A DNA stretch of 64,000 nt from VAZQ01 sp034669045 (GTDB lineage: Bacteria; Pseudomonadota; Alphaproteobacteria; Rhizobiales; Xanthobacteraceae). A program made the translations under genes and the position numbers. Under the pieces are notes generated by a model that saw only the letters and a list, made by a program, of their open reading frames with translations, was not told where the DNA came from and did no database searches. Numbering within the stretch: position 1 is the stretch's first letter; the number at the start of each line of letters is the position of its first letter. Positions 7,978-17,292 of this stretch are shown one piece after another. Location: the NCBI GenBank assembly GCA_034669045.1, contig JAXDOD010000028.1, positions 14,272-78,271 of the forward strand, written 5' to 3'.

Positions 7978-10068
7978 ATGCCCAAGAAGCAAAATGGCGC
8001 CGGGCGCGTCGGGCAGACGGTCACGCGACCGGGCAGCGCGCGGGGCGCGGCGCGGTCCCAGGAGCGTCCGCAACCGGATCGGCAAGGCGCCGCCGGCGGT
8101 GCGGCGATGGGGATGACCCGGATATCCAAATCCCTCATGAAGACGTCCGACCTTGCCACGCGGGGAGGACTGTCACCCCGCACGGGAGCCAAGTTCGTGC
8201 CGGCGATGGCGGCCGTCAAACCGCGCCGCGGCAAGCGGTCGTTTCTGGCCAACCAGGCTGGCCGCAAGCAGAAGATCGAGGAGCGCATCGCGGCCGCAAG
8301 CGAAGAGCTCATCGCGGGAATTACCGAAGCGGCCTCGGCCGCCGAACAGTTGCGGCGGGCGATGGAACAGATCGCCACCGGCGCGGAGGAGGCCGCGAGC
8401 GCCTCGCAAGAGACCCTGACCGTCGCCACCGACACCGCCGCGACCCTCGTGCAGGCTCGCGACCGCGCCGACTCGTCGCGGCGCCGAACTGACGCCTTGC
8501 AGGGAGTGCTGGCGGAATCGATCAACCAGATTGGAGCGTGGGCGAGCAACATCAAACGCAACGGAGAACGCCAAGCGGCTTCCGTCTCCCTCATCGAGAA
8601 ACTGAGCCAGCAGGCCGTCAGCGTGGCGGATGTGACGAAAATCGTCGGCCAGGTTTCGGATCAAACGAACCTACTCGCACTCAATGCCGCTATCGAGGCC
8701 GCCCGCGCCGGCGATCACGGACGCGGCTTCGCCGTTGTCGCCGACGAAGTCAGAGCGTTGGCCGAGACGTCCGAAAGAAGCGCCCGCCAGGCACAAACTC
8801 TCACCACGCAGATTCAGGAGCAGATCAAGTCCGTTACCGCGGCGATCAAGGGGGCAGCCGACGGCGCCGCTGCGGAAGCGGAGAGGAGTCAGACGGTCAT
8901 CCTCGCACTCGGCGATCTTCGGAAGGAAGCCGGCGCACTGACCGAGGGAAGTCAAACGATTGCCGTGGGAGCCTTGGAAGCCGAAGCGGCTTCGCGCGAG
9001 GCTCAGAAGGGCGCGGAGATCATTTCATCGGCGGCCGAACAGCAGGCGGCGGCGGCCGCGGAAGCTCTGAGCAGCATCGAGCAGCAAACCGCCGCGCTGA
9101 ACGAAAGCCAGAGCGCCGCGCAATCGCTTGCCGCCATGGCGAACAACCTGGACGTGACATCGAAACAAGGCAGCAGCGCGGAGCAATTGGCCTCCGCTGC
9201 CGAACAACTCTCCACGGCGGTCCAGGAGATATCGGGGGCTTCGTCGCAGATCATGGAGGCGGTCGAGCAGATCAGCCGGGGCGGGCAACAGCAGGCCGCC
9301 GCGACGCAGCAATCCAGCGCTGCCCTGGCGCAGGTCGAAAAGACCGCCCGCCTGGCAAGAGAAAGCGGGTCGGCTGCGCTTGATCGCGCCAGACGAATGG
9401 TCGGAATGCTGGCCGAGATACGAGTGACCGTCACCGATCTCTCGGCCGGCGTGGCACGATCCCTGGAAGCGACCCGTGGCAGCCTGGAACTGATCACCCG
9501 GATCGAGGGCATAACCCGCAGCGTCGACAAGATCGTTGACGGCATTGGAATGGTCTCGATCCAGACCAACATGCTGGCCGTCAACGGCTCGGTCGAGGCC
9601 GCCCGCGCCGGCGAATTCGGAAAAGGCTTTGCTGTCGTATCGAAAGACATCCGCAGCCTGGCACGCGATTCAGGAGAAAACGCCGGGGGGATCAAGGATA
9701 CGTTGCGCGCGATCCAGGATCAGATCGCTGCCGTGCGCCGGGAATTGGAGCAGATCACGTCTGCTGCGGAGGCCGAAAATCAGCGGAACGCCAGCCTGCT
9801 CACGAAACTTGGCGGCGTCGAGGCCGACATGAGCGAGGTTTCCACCAACAACCAGGAGATCGTGGCGAACGCCGAGACGCTTCTATTGTCGGTGAAGGAA
9901 GCGGCGCGCGGCGCACAACAGGCGGCAGCCGTCGCGGAGGAAGCCGGAAGCGCGGCGGCGCAGGCCGCGACCGCCGCGAAGGAGCAGGCGCGGGGCGCCG
10001 AGGACCTTGCCGCTGCGATCGAGGAAATCGCGTCTCTCGCCGAAGAAATCCAACGTCACAATGGCTAA
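7978..10068 (+). CDS. Soluble methyl-accepting chemotaxis-type receptor with two signalling tips
   Basis: 696 residues, no transmembrane segment and no recognisable sensor domain. After a basic, low-complexity head of about 85 residues the rest is coiled coil rich in Ala, Glu and Gln. Two receptor hairpin tips are visible: QTNLLALNAAIEAARAG starting at residue 229, close to consensus, and QTNMLAVNGSVEAARAG starting at residue 529, more divergent. Each would bind CheA and CheW. Start: ATG 7978 has GAGG nine bases before it, while the ATG at 7969 touches that site. The stop overlaps the next gene (ATGGCTAA), so receptor and CheW are coupled. Being cytoplasmic, it must sense an internal signal or a partner protein; the signal is unknown. 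Confidence 0.85.
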   Translation: MPKKQNGAGRVGQTVTRPGSARGAARSQERPQPDRQGAAGGAAMGMTRISKSLMKTSDLATRGGLSPRTGAKFVPAMAAVKPRRGKRSFLANQAGRKQKIEERIAAASEELIAGITEAASAAEQLRRAMEQIATGAEEAASASQETLTVATDTAATLVQARDRADSSRRRTDALQGVLAESINQIGAWASNIKRNGERQAASVSLIEKLSQQAVSVADVTKIVGQVSDQTNLLALNAAIEAARAGDHGRGFAVVADEVRALAETSERSARQAQTLTTQIQEQIKSVTAAIKGAADGAAAEAERSQTVILALGDLRKEAGALTEGSQTIAVGALEAEAASREAQKGAEIISSAAEQQAAAAAEALSSIEQQTAALNESQSAAQSLAAMANNLDVTSKQGSSAEQLASAAEQLSTAVQEISGASSQIMEAVEQISRGGQQQAAATQQSSAALAQVEKTARLARESGSAALDRARRMVGMLAEIRVTVTDLSAGVARSLEATRGSLELITRIEGITRSVDKIVDGIGMVSIQTNMLAVNGSVEAARAGEFGKGFAVVSKDIRSLARDSGENAGGIKDTLRAIQDQIAAVRRELEQITSAAEAENQRNASLLTKLGGVEADMSEVSTNNQEIVANAETLLLSVKEAARGAQQAAAVAEEAGSAAAQAATAAKEQARGAEDLAAAIEEIASLAEEIQRHNG

Positions 10069-11662
10069 GCGCAGCGAGCGAGCGGCCCCGAAGCAGGCCG
10101 ACACCCAGCGCGCCGGCGACGCACAGGTTGCTCCGCCCCTCGATGAGGACGCCGGCGAGAACCACCTGCTCGTCTTCCGGATCGCCGACGATTTATTCGG
10201 TTTCAAGCTCGACGATGTCGGCGAAATCATCCGGTTGCCGGCCCTCGCGTACATGCCGCTGGGACCGAAAAGTCTCCTCGGCCTCGCCAACCTGCGCGGT
10301 ATGGTGCTCCCGGTCGTCGATATACGACTTTTGCTAGGGTTTTCCCCGGCTCCGCTGGATGACGCGGCGCGCGTGATCGTGATCGGCGGTGGTGCGCCGG
10401 TCGCATTTGTCGTCGATCGGATCGAGGCGCTTCGCAGGCATTTCGGCCAACGCGGGGAGAAGGACGCCGCTGGAACAGGCGCCGTCGATCCGGACATGCT
10501 CGACGGCGTCGTCAAAGCTGCCGAGGGCGACAGGACGGTCAAAATCTTGAATCCACATAGGATGTTGCGTGACGAGTTCTCGCGCCTCGGTGTCTCCGAA
10601 CCGCGTACCGCGAGCCGGGTCTCGATTTCGGCTGGCGCTCCGAACCCCGCAGCCCCGGAGCAACCACTGGTCGCGTTGGTCAGCTTCGATCTTGGGCGGC
10701 AGGAATATGCCTTGCCGCTCGATCGTGTGCGGGAGATCATTCCTCTGCCCGATCAGGTTTCTCAGGTTCCGCGTGCCGAGACCGCCGTGCTGGGCTTCAC
10801 GACCCTGCGCGACCGTTTGTTGCCGCTGGTCTCGTTGCGCATGCTTCTCGGGTTGCCGCCCGATAGCGAAGGCGAGGAGCGCGGCAAGGTCGTCGTGCTG
10901 TCGATGGGCGGCGCAACCATCGGCATGGTCGCGGACCGCACCCGGGAAATCCTGCGCGTCGACCCGAGCGCGATCGATCCGGCGCCGACGTTGCTCACGC
11001 GCGGAGCTGGCGACGCCGAGATCACCTCGATCTGCCGGCTCGAGCAGGGCAAGCGCCTTGTGGCGCTGTTGTCACCCGACCGTCTGTTCCGATCCGAGCT
11101 GGTCCGCCGCGTTCTTGCGGAAAAGGGCGGCGAGATTGAACGTCAAGAAGGCCCATTGAGCGAGTCAACGATGGCTGATGAGCAGTTCGTCATTTTTCGG
11201 CTGGGCAATCAGGAATACGGCCTGCCGATCGGAGCGGTGGATGAAATCGCGCGACCGCCCGACAATATCACCCGGCTGCCGAAAGCGCCGGCTTTCATCG
11301 ACGGAGTGATCAACCTCCGCGGCATTGTCGTCCCCATCGTCGACCTTCGGCGACGATTCGAACTGATGTCGCAGGAACCGGTGAGCACCCAGCGTATTCT
11401 CGTCTTGGCGATCGGCGGCGGGAAGACTGGTTTCATGGTCGACAGCGTATCCGAGGTCCTGAAGGTGCCGGCGGCGGCAATCCGTCCGGCGCCGGAGGTC
11501 TCTCGCGAGCAGATGCGTCTGATCGGCCGGGTGGCAAACCTGGATGCGCAAGCCCGGATGATCTTGCTGGTCGACCCGGCACAGCTCCTGGACCGGGTCG
11601 AAGCAGACGTGCTGGCGAAGTTCGATCGCGCCGCTCCAGAGCAGGCATCGAAGACTTCGTGA
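10061..11662 (+). CDS. cheW: Triple CheW-domain coupling protein
   Basis: 533 residues with three CheW domains in a row, roughly residues 32-175, 203-355 and 376-525, joined by short linkers. Each shows the CheW pattern (for example FGFKLDDVGEIIRLP, YALPLDRVREIIPLP and YGLPIGAVDEIARPP; the third also has GVINLRGIVVPIVDLR). CheW joins receptors to the kinase CheA in arrays. A normal CheW has a single domain of about 150 residues. The start overlaps the receptor stop and the end overlaps the CheB start (GTGA), so all are made together. The three domains differ from each other, so they may have separate roles rather than being a recent duplication. Confidence 0.88.
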   Translation: MAKRSERAAPKQADTQRAGDAQVAPPLDEDAGENHLLVFRIADDLFGFKLDDVGEIIRLPALAYMPLGPKSLLGLANLRGMVLPVVDIRLLLGFSPAPLDDAARVIVIGGGAPVAFVVDRIEALRRHFGQRGEKDAAGTGAVDPDMLDGVVKAAEGDRTVKILNPHRMLRDEFSRLGVSEPRTASRVSISAGAPNPAAPEQPLVALVSFDLGRQEYALPLDRVREIIPLPDQVSQVPRAETAVLGFTTLRDRLLPLVSLRMLLGLPPDSEGEERGKVVVLSMGGATIGMVADRTREILRVDPSAIDPAPTLLTRGAGDAEITSICRLEQGKRLVALLSPDRLFRSELVRRVLAEKGGEIERQEGPLSESTMADEQFVIFRLGNQEYGLPIGAVDEIARPPDNITRLPKAPAFIDGVINLRGIVVPIVDLRRRFELMSQEPVSTQRILVLAIGGGKTGFMVDSVSEVLKVPAAAIRPAPEVSREQMRLIGRVANLDAQARMILLVDPAQLLDRVEADVLAKFDRAAPEQASKTS

Positions 11663-12756
11663 CCAGACTTCTGATCGTCGACGATTCCCCGCTGATGCGT
11701 AAGCTGCTCGAAGGAATTTTTCGGGCGGAAGGCGACTTTGAAATCCGGCTGGCCCGCAATGGCGTCGAGGCGCTTGAGCTCGTGCGGTCCTTCGATCCCC
11801 AGGTGGTGACGCTGGATGTCCAGATGCCCGGAATGGATGGACTTGCCTGTCTCGGGCAGATCATGATCGAAGCGCCGCGGCCGGTGGTGATGATCTCCGC
11901 ACTGACAGAAGAAGGCGCCGAGGCGACGCTGGAGGCCATCGAGCTTGGCGCCGTCGATTTTGTCGCAAAGCCGGGCGGAGCCGTTTCGCTGGAAATCGAC
12001 CGGTTGCGCCCCCTCCTGGTCGAGAAGGTCCGCGGCGCCGCCAACGCGCGTATCCGCCCCACTTTGCGTCTGAGGGAGCGCATCCGCCATCAATTCCGGG
12101 GCGTTGGCGTTGTGCCTCGGCCGGCACAACCGCGGCGCCCGCGCATCGCGGAGCACAGGGCAGGTCCAGCTCAGGGCTTGGTGTTGATTGGAACCTCGAC
12201 AGGCGGGCCGGCCGCGCTCGACCTTGTGCTTCCTCGGTTGCCACGCGATTTACCCTGGCCGGTCTTGGTGTCGCAGCACATGCCGGCGAGCTTTACCGGC
12301 CCGTTCGCGAGGCGGCTTGACCGGCAATGCGACCTGGAGGTCGTCGAGGTAACCCGCCCGATGCCGTTGCTCGCCGGCACCGTCTACATCGGACGTGGGG
12401 ATGCCGATGTGATCGTGGCTGCCCGGGCAACGGGCATGGTCGCCATGCCGGTCCCGGCGCAGCGTGACTATCCGTGGCATCCGAGCGTGGAACGGATGGT
12501 GACCAGCGCACTTGAGCATTATGGCGCAACGCGATTGGTGGGAGTGCTGATGACCGGTATGGGAAGGGACGGAGCAGATGCGATGACGCTGTTACGCAGC
12601 CAGGGTGGCCGAACCATCGCGGAAGCGGAATCCACGGCGGTGGTCTGGGGCATGCCCGGGGAGCTGGTGCGCAACGGCGGGGCTGAATTCGTCCGGCCGG
12701 TCGAGGACATCGCCGGCGCCATCGTGGACTTGGTCAGAGAACATGCCGTTCGTTAA
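11659..12756 (+). CDS. cheB: Chemotaxis response regulator protein-glutamate methylesterase CheB
   Basis: 365 residues, the usual length. The receiver domain has phospho-acceptor Asp53 in VTLDVQMPGMDG and Lys104 in DFVAKPGG. The esterase domain shows the triad Ser180 (GTSTGG), His207 (SQHM) and Asp304 (GMGRDGAD). CheB removes methyl groups from receptor glutamates, acting against CheR. The GTG start at 11659 overlaps the cheW stop by four bases. Its end overlaps the HEAT-repeat gene by 14 bases. Confidence 0.95.
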   Translation: MTRLLIVDDSPLMRKLLEGIFRAEGDFEIRLARNGVEALELVRSFDPQVVTLDVQMPGMDGLACLGQIMIEAPRPVVMISALTEEGAEATLEAIELGAVDFVAKPGGAVSLEIDRLRPLLVEKVRGAANARIRPTLRLRERIRHQFRGVGVVPRPAQPRRPRIAEHRAGPAQGLVLIGTSTGGPAALDLVLPRLPRDLPWPVLVSQHMPASFTGPFARRLDRQCDLEVVEVTRPMPLLAGTVYIGRGDADVIVAARATGMVAMPVPAQRDYPWHPSVERMVTSALEHYGATRLVGVLMTGMGRDGADAMTLLRSQGGRTIAEAESTAVVWGMPGELVRNGGAEFVRPVEDIAGAIVDLVREHAVR

Positions 12757-13369
12757 ACGCGATGCGACCGCCCTGCCGGGCTCGGACCGGACGACCGGGA
12801 TGGACGCCGCGTCGGCCGTCGCCAACCTGAGCAGTCCTGACGCCGAGATCAGGTGGAGCGCAGCCCGTGCGCTTGGCGCCCATCGCGAGATGGTGTCAGC
12901 GCTGGCGGCCGCGCTCGGCGTTGAACGGATCGCGCGCGTGCGGGAAGCGATCATGACCGCGCTCATGCGCATCGGCGATGAAGCCAGCGTCAAGGCGATG
13001 CTCCCTTACCTGCGCTCGCAGGATGCCGGCCTGCGCGCGGCGGCCATCGAGGCACTGCAAGCCTTGCCGGATGCCATCTCGCCATTCCTGGAACAACTGC
13101 TGGCGGACGGCGATTCGGACGTGCGCATCCTCGCCACCGAGCTTGCTCGCAACATGTCGGCCGCGGATGCCACGCATGCATTGAGCAGGCTGCTGGAACA
13201 GGAGCAGCATCCCAACGTCTGCGGCGCGGCGATTGAAGTCCTTGCGGAGGTCGGGACGAAAGACGCGATTCCCGCGCTTCAATCGTGCGCCAATCGCTTT
13301 TCCAAAATTCCATTTCTGAGTTTTGCGGCGGCAACGGCCATAGCCCGGGTTTCGAACGCTGAAGGCTAG
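12743..13369 (+). CDS. HEAT-repeat protein of the chemosensory operon
   Basis: 208 residues made mostly of paired helices of the HEAT/PBS-lyase type: units such as DAEIRWSAARALGAH, ARVREAIMTALMRIGD, DAGLRAAAIEALQALP and DSDVRILATELARN recur about every 31 residues. Such repeats form curved scaffolds for protein contacts. The ATG at 12743 lies inside the end of cheB and has AGAGA before it. A HEAT protein is not one of the classic chemotaxis parts; its place between cheB and cheR suggests it regulates or docks the adaptation enzymes or the soluble receptor. No catalytic motif was seen. Confidence 0.78.
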   Translation: MPFVKRDATALPGSDRTTGMDAASAVANLSSPDAEIRWSAARALGAHREMVSALAAALGVERIARVREAIMTALMRIGDEASVKAMLPYLRSQDAGLRAAAIEALQALPDAISPFLEQLLADGDSDVRILATELARNMSAADATHALSRLLEQEQHPNVCGAAIEVLAEVGTKDAIPALQSCANRFSKIPFLSFAAATAIARVSNAEG

Positions 13370-13376
13370 GTCGTAA

Positions 13377-14252
13377 ATGGCACGTTCAGAGTCCGACGGA
13401 CCTCGTGCCGTCCATGTGACCCAAGAAGAGGTCCGGCGCTTCTGCGACTTTCTCTATCGCCGCACCGGCATGTCGTTTTCCGACAGCAAGCGATATTACA
13501 TCGATCGCCGTCTGGCGGAGCGGATTGCGGCCACCAACGCCCCCTCTTTCCAGGCCTATTTTGCCCTGCTGCGCTCGGATGCCGATCACGAGATCGAATA
13601 TCTGATCAACGCGTTTACGGTGAACGAGACCTACTTCTATCGCGAGGACCATCAGCTTCGTTGCATGACGTCCGATCTTCTCGGCGACCTCCTCAAGCGG
13701 AAGCGGCCGGGGGAACCTATCCGCATCTGGTCGATACCCTGCTCGACCGGCGAGGAGCCCTATTCGATCGCAATATGGCTGATGGAGAATTGGAAGGAGG
13801 TCGATCTTTACAATATCGAGATTGTCGGCTCCGACATCGACACGCGCGCGCTCAAGTCGGCGGCGGAGGGCATTTACGGCAACCGCGCTCTCATGCGGCT
13901 CACCCAGGACGTGATCAAGCGCTATTTCGAGCGGCTCGACGACGACCGCTACCAGATCGACCCCGGTTTGAAAAATTCGGTCCAGTTCACGCAGGCCAAC
14001 CTGATTGACCCGCAGGTCATGGCCGGCTTTCGGGGTTTCGACATCGTGTTTTGCCGCAACGTCCTGATCTATTTCGACGACGCATCGCGCCGCATTGCCG
14101 CGGAAAGTCTCTTTGATTGCCTCAATCCAGGCGGCTACATTTGTCTCGGCCACTCGGAGACGATGAGCCGAATATCGCCGCTATACCGTGTTTGTCGATT
14201 TTCCGACGCGATAGTCTATCAAAGGCCGGAGGTGGACCATGTCGGCAGTTGA
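13377..14252 (+). CDS. cheR: Chemotaxis protein methyltransferase CheR
   Basis: 291 residues. The N-terminal helical domain includes DSKRYYIDRRLAERI, followed by the CheR signature NETYFYRE and the SAM-binding segment IWSIPCSTGEEPYSIA. The DIVFCRNVLIYF motif and the C-terminal GGYICLGHSE also match. CheR adds methyl groups from S-adenosylmethionine to receptor glutamates. It has no C-terminal pentapeptide-binding or TPR extension. It lies 7 bases after the HEAT gene and overlaps the next receiver gene by 14 bases. Confidence 0.95.
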   Translation: MARSESDGPRAVHVTQEEVRRFCDFLYRRTGMSFSDSKRYYIDRRLAERIAATNAPSFQAYFALLRSDADHEIEYLINAFTVNETYFYREDHQLRCMTSDLLGDLLKRKRPGEPIRIWSIPCSTGEEPYSIAIWLMENWKEVDLYNIEIVGSDIDTRALKSAAEGIYGNRALMRLTQDVIKRYFERLDDDRYQIDPGLKNSVQFTQANLIDPQVMAGFRGFDIVFCRNVLIYFDDASRRIAAESLFDCLNPGGYICLGHSETMSRISPLYRVCRFSDAIVYQRPEVDHVGS

Positions 14253-14646
14253 GCAGGCATTGGAGACGCCGCGAATGCGGATTCTGGTTGTCGATGATTC
14301 GTCGCTCGTGCGGCTCTATTACCGCAACGCGCTTGAGGCCGCGGGCTTCAGCGTCGAACAGGCCATCAACGGCATCGAAGCCATGGAGAAGGTGCTCGCG
14401 CAGGCATTCGACCTCGTGATCGTTGACGTCAACATGCCGAGAATGGACGGCTTGTCCTTCGTGCGCGCACTCCGGCGCGGCGCTCCGGAGGTGGCGATAC
14501 TTCCAGCCTTGATGATCTCGACCGAATCCGGACAGCAGGACATCGACGATTCCAGGACCGCGGGCGCGAATTTCTATCTGGTCAAGCCGGTTTCGGATGC
14601 AGACCTCGTTCGCCATGTCGCGGCGCTGACCGGACAGTCGGCATGA
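14239..14646 (+). CDS. cheY: CheY-like single-domain response regulator
   Basis: 135-residue receiver. The acidic pocket VVDDS, phospho-acceptor Asp63 (IVDVNMPRMDG) and the conserved Lys in YLVKPV are present, with Thr/Ser in MISTES. There is no output domain, so it acts by protein contact, as CheY or as a phosphate sink. It sits between cheR and cheA and its stop forms an ATGA overlap with cheA, suggesting equal production with its kinase. Confidence 0.92.
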   Translation: MSAVEQALETPRMRILVVDDSSLVRLYYRNALEAAGFSVEQAINGIEAMEKVLAQAFDLVIVDVNMPRMDGLSFVRALRRGAPEVAILPALMISTESGQQDIDDSRTAGANFYLVKPVSDADLVRHVAALTGQSA

Positions 14647-16961
14647 ACGCCATCCACGAGCAATTTGTCGCAGAAGCGCGGGAGCTCATTCACCAGGCGA
14701 CCGATGACCTCATTGCCGTCGAACGCGAAGGGGCGTCCGCGGAACGGATTGACCGGATTTTTCGTGTGTTCCACACGCTCAAGGGTTCCGCCGGCGTGGT
14801 CGACGTGGCGGCAATGGCCGTGACATTACATGCCGCGGAAGACCTGCTCGCCGCGATCCATGGCCGCCAATTGAGCGTGACCTCGGCGATGATCGACCAG
14901 GCGCTCGCTTGCCTCGACCAGGTTTCGCGGTGGGTGGATGCCTTCGAAGCATCCGGCACCGTGCCGTTCGAAGCTGGCGAGCAGGCGCAGGCGATGGCTT
15001 TGGGGTTACGGAAATTTCTGGCGGACAACGCAGCGCCGCAGCCGGCGCGGTCGGATCCGGGCGTTTCCGAAAATGCCGGAGATCGCGCGCTGCCCGAGTG
15101 GGTCTCGCGCCTGATCATTGCGGAGCGCACGCGGATCATCGGGCATCTGCAGGAACAGCCATCGGCGCTCGTCGCCGTTTCCTACGAACCGCGCCCCGGC
15201 TGCTTTTTCGATGGCGACGACCCGCTGTCGCTGATGCGAGCCGTCCCAAATCTCGTGGTCTTTCATCTCCGGGCGCGTGAAGCATGGCCGCCGCTGGCCG
15301 GCCTCGATCCCTATGCCTGCAACCTGCGTCTCGAAGCCGTCTCGGCGTCGACTCGCGCCGAGCTCGCGGACATCTTCCGCCTTGTATCGGACCAGGCTCG
15401 GATCATCGACATACCACTCGAGGCTTTGCCGCCAGAGCGCGACGCGACATCCGGCAAGCGTGCGCAAACCGAGCTTGTGCGTGCCATCCTCGAGGAGCAG
15501 CGCAGGGTTCTGGCCGCCTCCACGCAACGTGACGATCTGACCGGGCGCCTCGGCGCGGCGGCACGGGTGGCGGCGAATGCAGTGCGTCATTGCGGGCGGG
15601 CCGATTTGACGCCGCCGATCGAACACGCGAGGGACGCGGCGTTCCTGCGGGCGGACGCGATGCCGTTGCTGTCCGCGCTCGGGCAGGTGCTGGCGTCGCT
15701 CGCACCTGGAGCACAGGCTGGACCGGGCGGCGATGGAGCGGTTCAACGAACTGCGGACTTTGCGACTGACGAGCCCGGACCAGCGGCCATCCGCTCATTG
15801 CGCGTGGATGAGCGGAGGGTCGACGCGCTTTTCAACATGGCGGGTGAGCTGATCGTTGCCAAGAACGGCTTCGCGCATCTCGCCAAGCGGATCGCGGACG
15901 AGATTGGCGACCACGAGCTGGCTGCCGCCGTCAAACGACAGCATGAAACCATCGAACGGCTGGTCGGCGAGATGCATGTCGCGATCCTGCAATTGCGAAT
16001 GGTGCCGGTTGCCCAGGTCTTTCGATCGTTTCCGCGGCTGGTGCGCGATATGGCACAGCGGCTCAACAAGAAGGTGGCTCTGGTGACGCGCGGAGAAACG
16101 ACCGAAGCGGACAAGACCATCGTCGACCGCCTGTTTGAACCGCTGCTTCATCTCGTTCGCAATGCGCTCGATCACGGCATCGAGGGTCCTGAGCCGCGCC
16201 GCTCCGCGGGAAAGGCCGCGGCGGCCACCGTCACACTGCAGGCCTTGCGCGTGGGCGATCGCTTCATCGTGGAGGTCAGCGACGACGGTCGTGGGATCGA
16301 CCCGGACATCGTCAGGCGCAAGTCCTTGGAACAAGGGGTCATCGCGGCCGATGAGCTGGCGGCGCTGGCGGACGATCAGATACTCGATCTGGTCTTTGCT
16401 CCCGGCTTTTCGACGGCGGCCGAGGTCTCGGATATTTCGGGTCGCGGTGTTGGAATGGACGTGGTGCGGAGCGCCATCGAGCAGATCGGCGGCAAGGTCT
16501 CGCTGACGAGCAGCGTGGGGGCCGGTACGACGGTGCGGCTCGATCTGCCGATGAACATTGCGATGACGCGCATCATGGTGGTGGAGGCCGCCGGCCAGGT
16601 CTTCGGAATCCCGATGGACGGGGTAACGGAAACCCTTCGCCTGACGCCGGATCGTATCAGCCGGATCAAAGGCAATGACGCTTTCGTTCTGCGGGACCGG
16701 GTCGTGCCGATCTGCCCGCTCGCGGGGCTGATGAAATTGCCGAAACCGCCCGGCTCAGGATCGGCCATTCGGCTCCTGGTCGTCATCGAGGCCGGCGGAA
16801 AAAACGTCGCCATCGAGGTCGACGCCGTGCGCGACCGGCTCGAAATCGTGTTGAAACCCCTGCAGGGGCTCTTGGCCAAGGCGCGCGGCTACGCCGGGAC
16901 GACCCTGCTCGGCGACGGGAAAGTCCTGCTGGTACTGGACATAAAGGAGATTCTCCCGTGA
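14643..16961 (+). CDS. cheA: Chemotaxis histidine kinase CheA
   Basis: 772 residues. The Hpt domain carries the phosphorylated His44 in FHTLKGSAG. A linker of about 250 residues includes a segment (AVSYEPRPGCFFDGDDPLSL) that may be a regulator-binding P2-like domain. The dimerisation region is followed by the ATPase domain with N box LLHLVRNALDHGIE, G1 VEVSDDGRGID and G2 GRGVGMDVV. The last 140 residues are a CheW-like domain. CheA phosphorylates CheY and CheB in response to receptor arrays. It overlaps both neighbours by four bases. Confidence 0.95.
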   Translation: MNAIHEQFVAEARELIHQATDDLIAVEREGASAERIDRIFRVFHTLKGSAGVVDVAAMAVTLHAAEDLLAAIHGRQLSVTSAMIDQALACLDQVSRWVDAFEASGTVPFEAGEQAQAMALGLRKFLADNAAPQPARSDPGVSENAGDRALPEWVSRLIIAERTRIIGHLQEQPSALVAVSYEPRPGCFFDGDDPLSLMRAVPNLVVFHLRAREAWPPLAGLDPYACNLRLEAVSASTRAELADIFRLVSDQARIIDIPLEALPPERDATSGKRAQTELVRAILEEQRRVLAASTQRDDLTGRLGAAARVAANAVRHCGRADLTPPIEHARDAAFLRADAMPLLSALGQVLASLAPGAQAGPGGDGAVQRTADFATDEPGPAAIRSLRVDERRVDALFNMAGELIVAKNGFAHLAKRIADEIGDHELAAAVKRQHETIERLVGEMHVAILQLRMVPVAQVFRSFPRLVRDMAQRLNKKVALVTRGETTEADKTIVDRLFEPLLHLVRNALDHGIEGPEPRRSAGKAAAATVTLQALRVGDRFIVEVSDDGRGIDPDIVRRKSLEQGVIAADELAALADDQILDLVFAPGFSTAAEVSDISGRGVGMDVVRSAIEQIGGKVSLTSSVGAGTTVRLDLPMNIAMTRIMVVEAAGQVFGIPMDGVTETLRLTPDRISRIKGNDAFVLRDRVVPICPLAGLMKLPKPPGSGSAIRLLVVIEAGGKNVAIEVDAVRDRLEIVLKPLQGLLAKARGYAGTTLLGDGKVLLVLDIKEILP

Positions 16962-17194
16962 GTGTGCGGCGACACCAGGATGGAACTATCCTTCTGGAGG
17001 GACATTGCCCCGTCGAGGACGCAGAACCTTTGCTGCAACTGCTGCAAGCAACACCGGATGCTCCCCTGGACTGGGGGCAGTGCATTCACCTCCACACCGC
17101 GGTACTGCAGGTCATCCTGGCAGCCCAGCCCCGGCGGCTTGGGTCCTGCGGAGACCCGTGGGTCCGGCGGTGGGTTGAGGGCGACACCGTTTGA
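16958..17194 (+). CDS. Small STAS-like protein following cheA
   Basis: 78 residues with GTG start overlapping the cheA stop (GTGA). The pattern VEDAEPLLQLLQATPDAPLDW then CIHLHTAVLQVILAAQP resembles the beta-strand/helix core of STAS-like regulators, in which strand residues DW and a following helix are conserved. It has no catalytic residues. Position implies it is made with CheA and the receivers, perhaps as an anti-anti-sigma-like or adaptor protein. The family call is based on pattern memory and is tentative; the gene itself is well supported by its coupling to cheA. Confidence 0.6.
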   Translation: MSVRRHQDGTILLEGHCPVEDAEPLLQLLQATPDAPLDWGQCIHLHTAVLQVILAAQPRRLGSCGDPWVRRWVEGDTV

Positions 17195-17292
17195 AACAAG
17201 ATGAGCCGTCCCATCGGGGCCGGTTCACATCGTTTAAGGTGCTATACATCGCTCTCGAAGCGCGGGCGCCATAACTCCGTGGGACCAACCAG

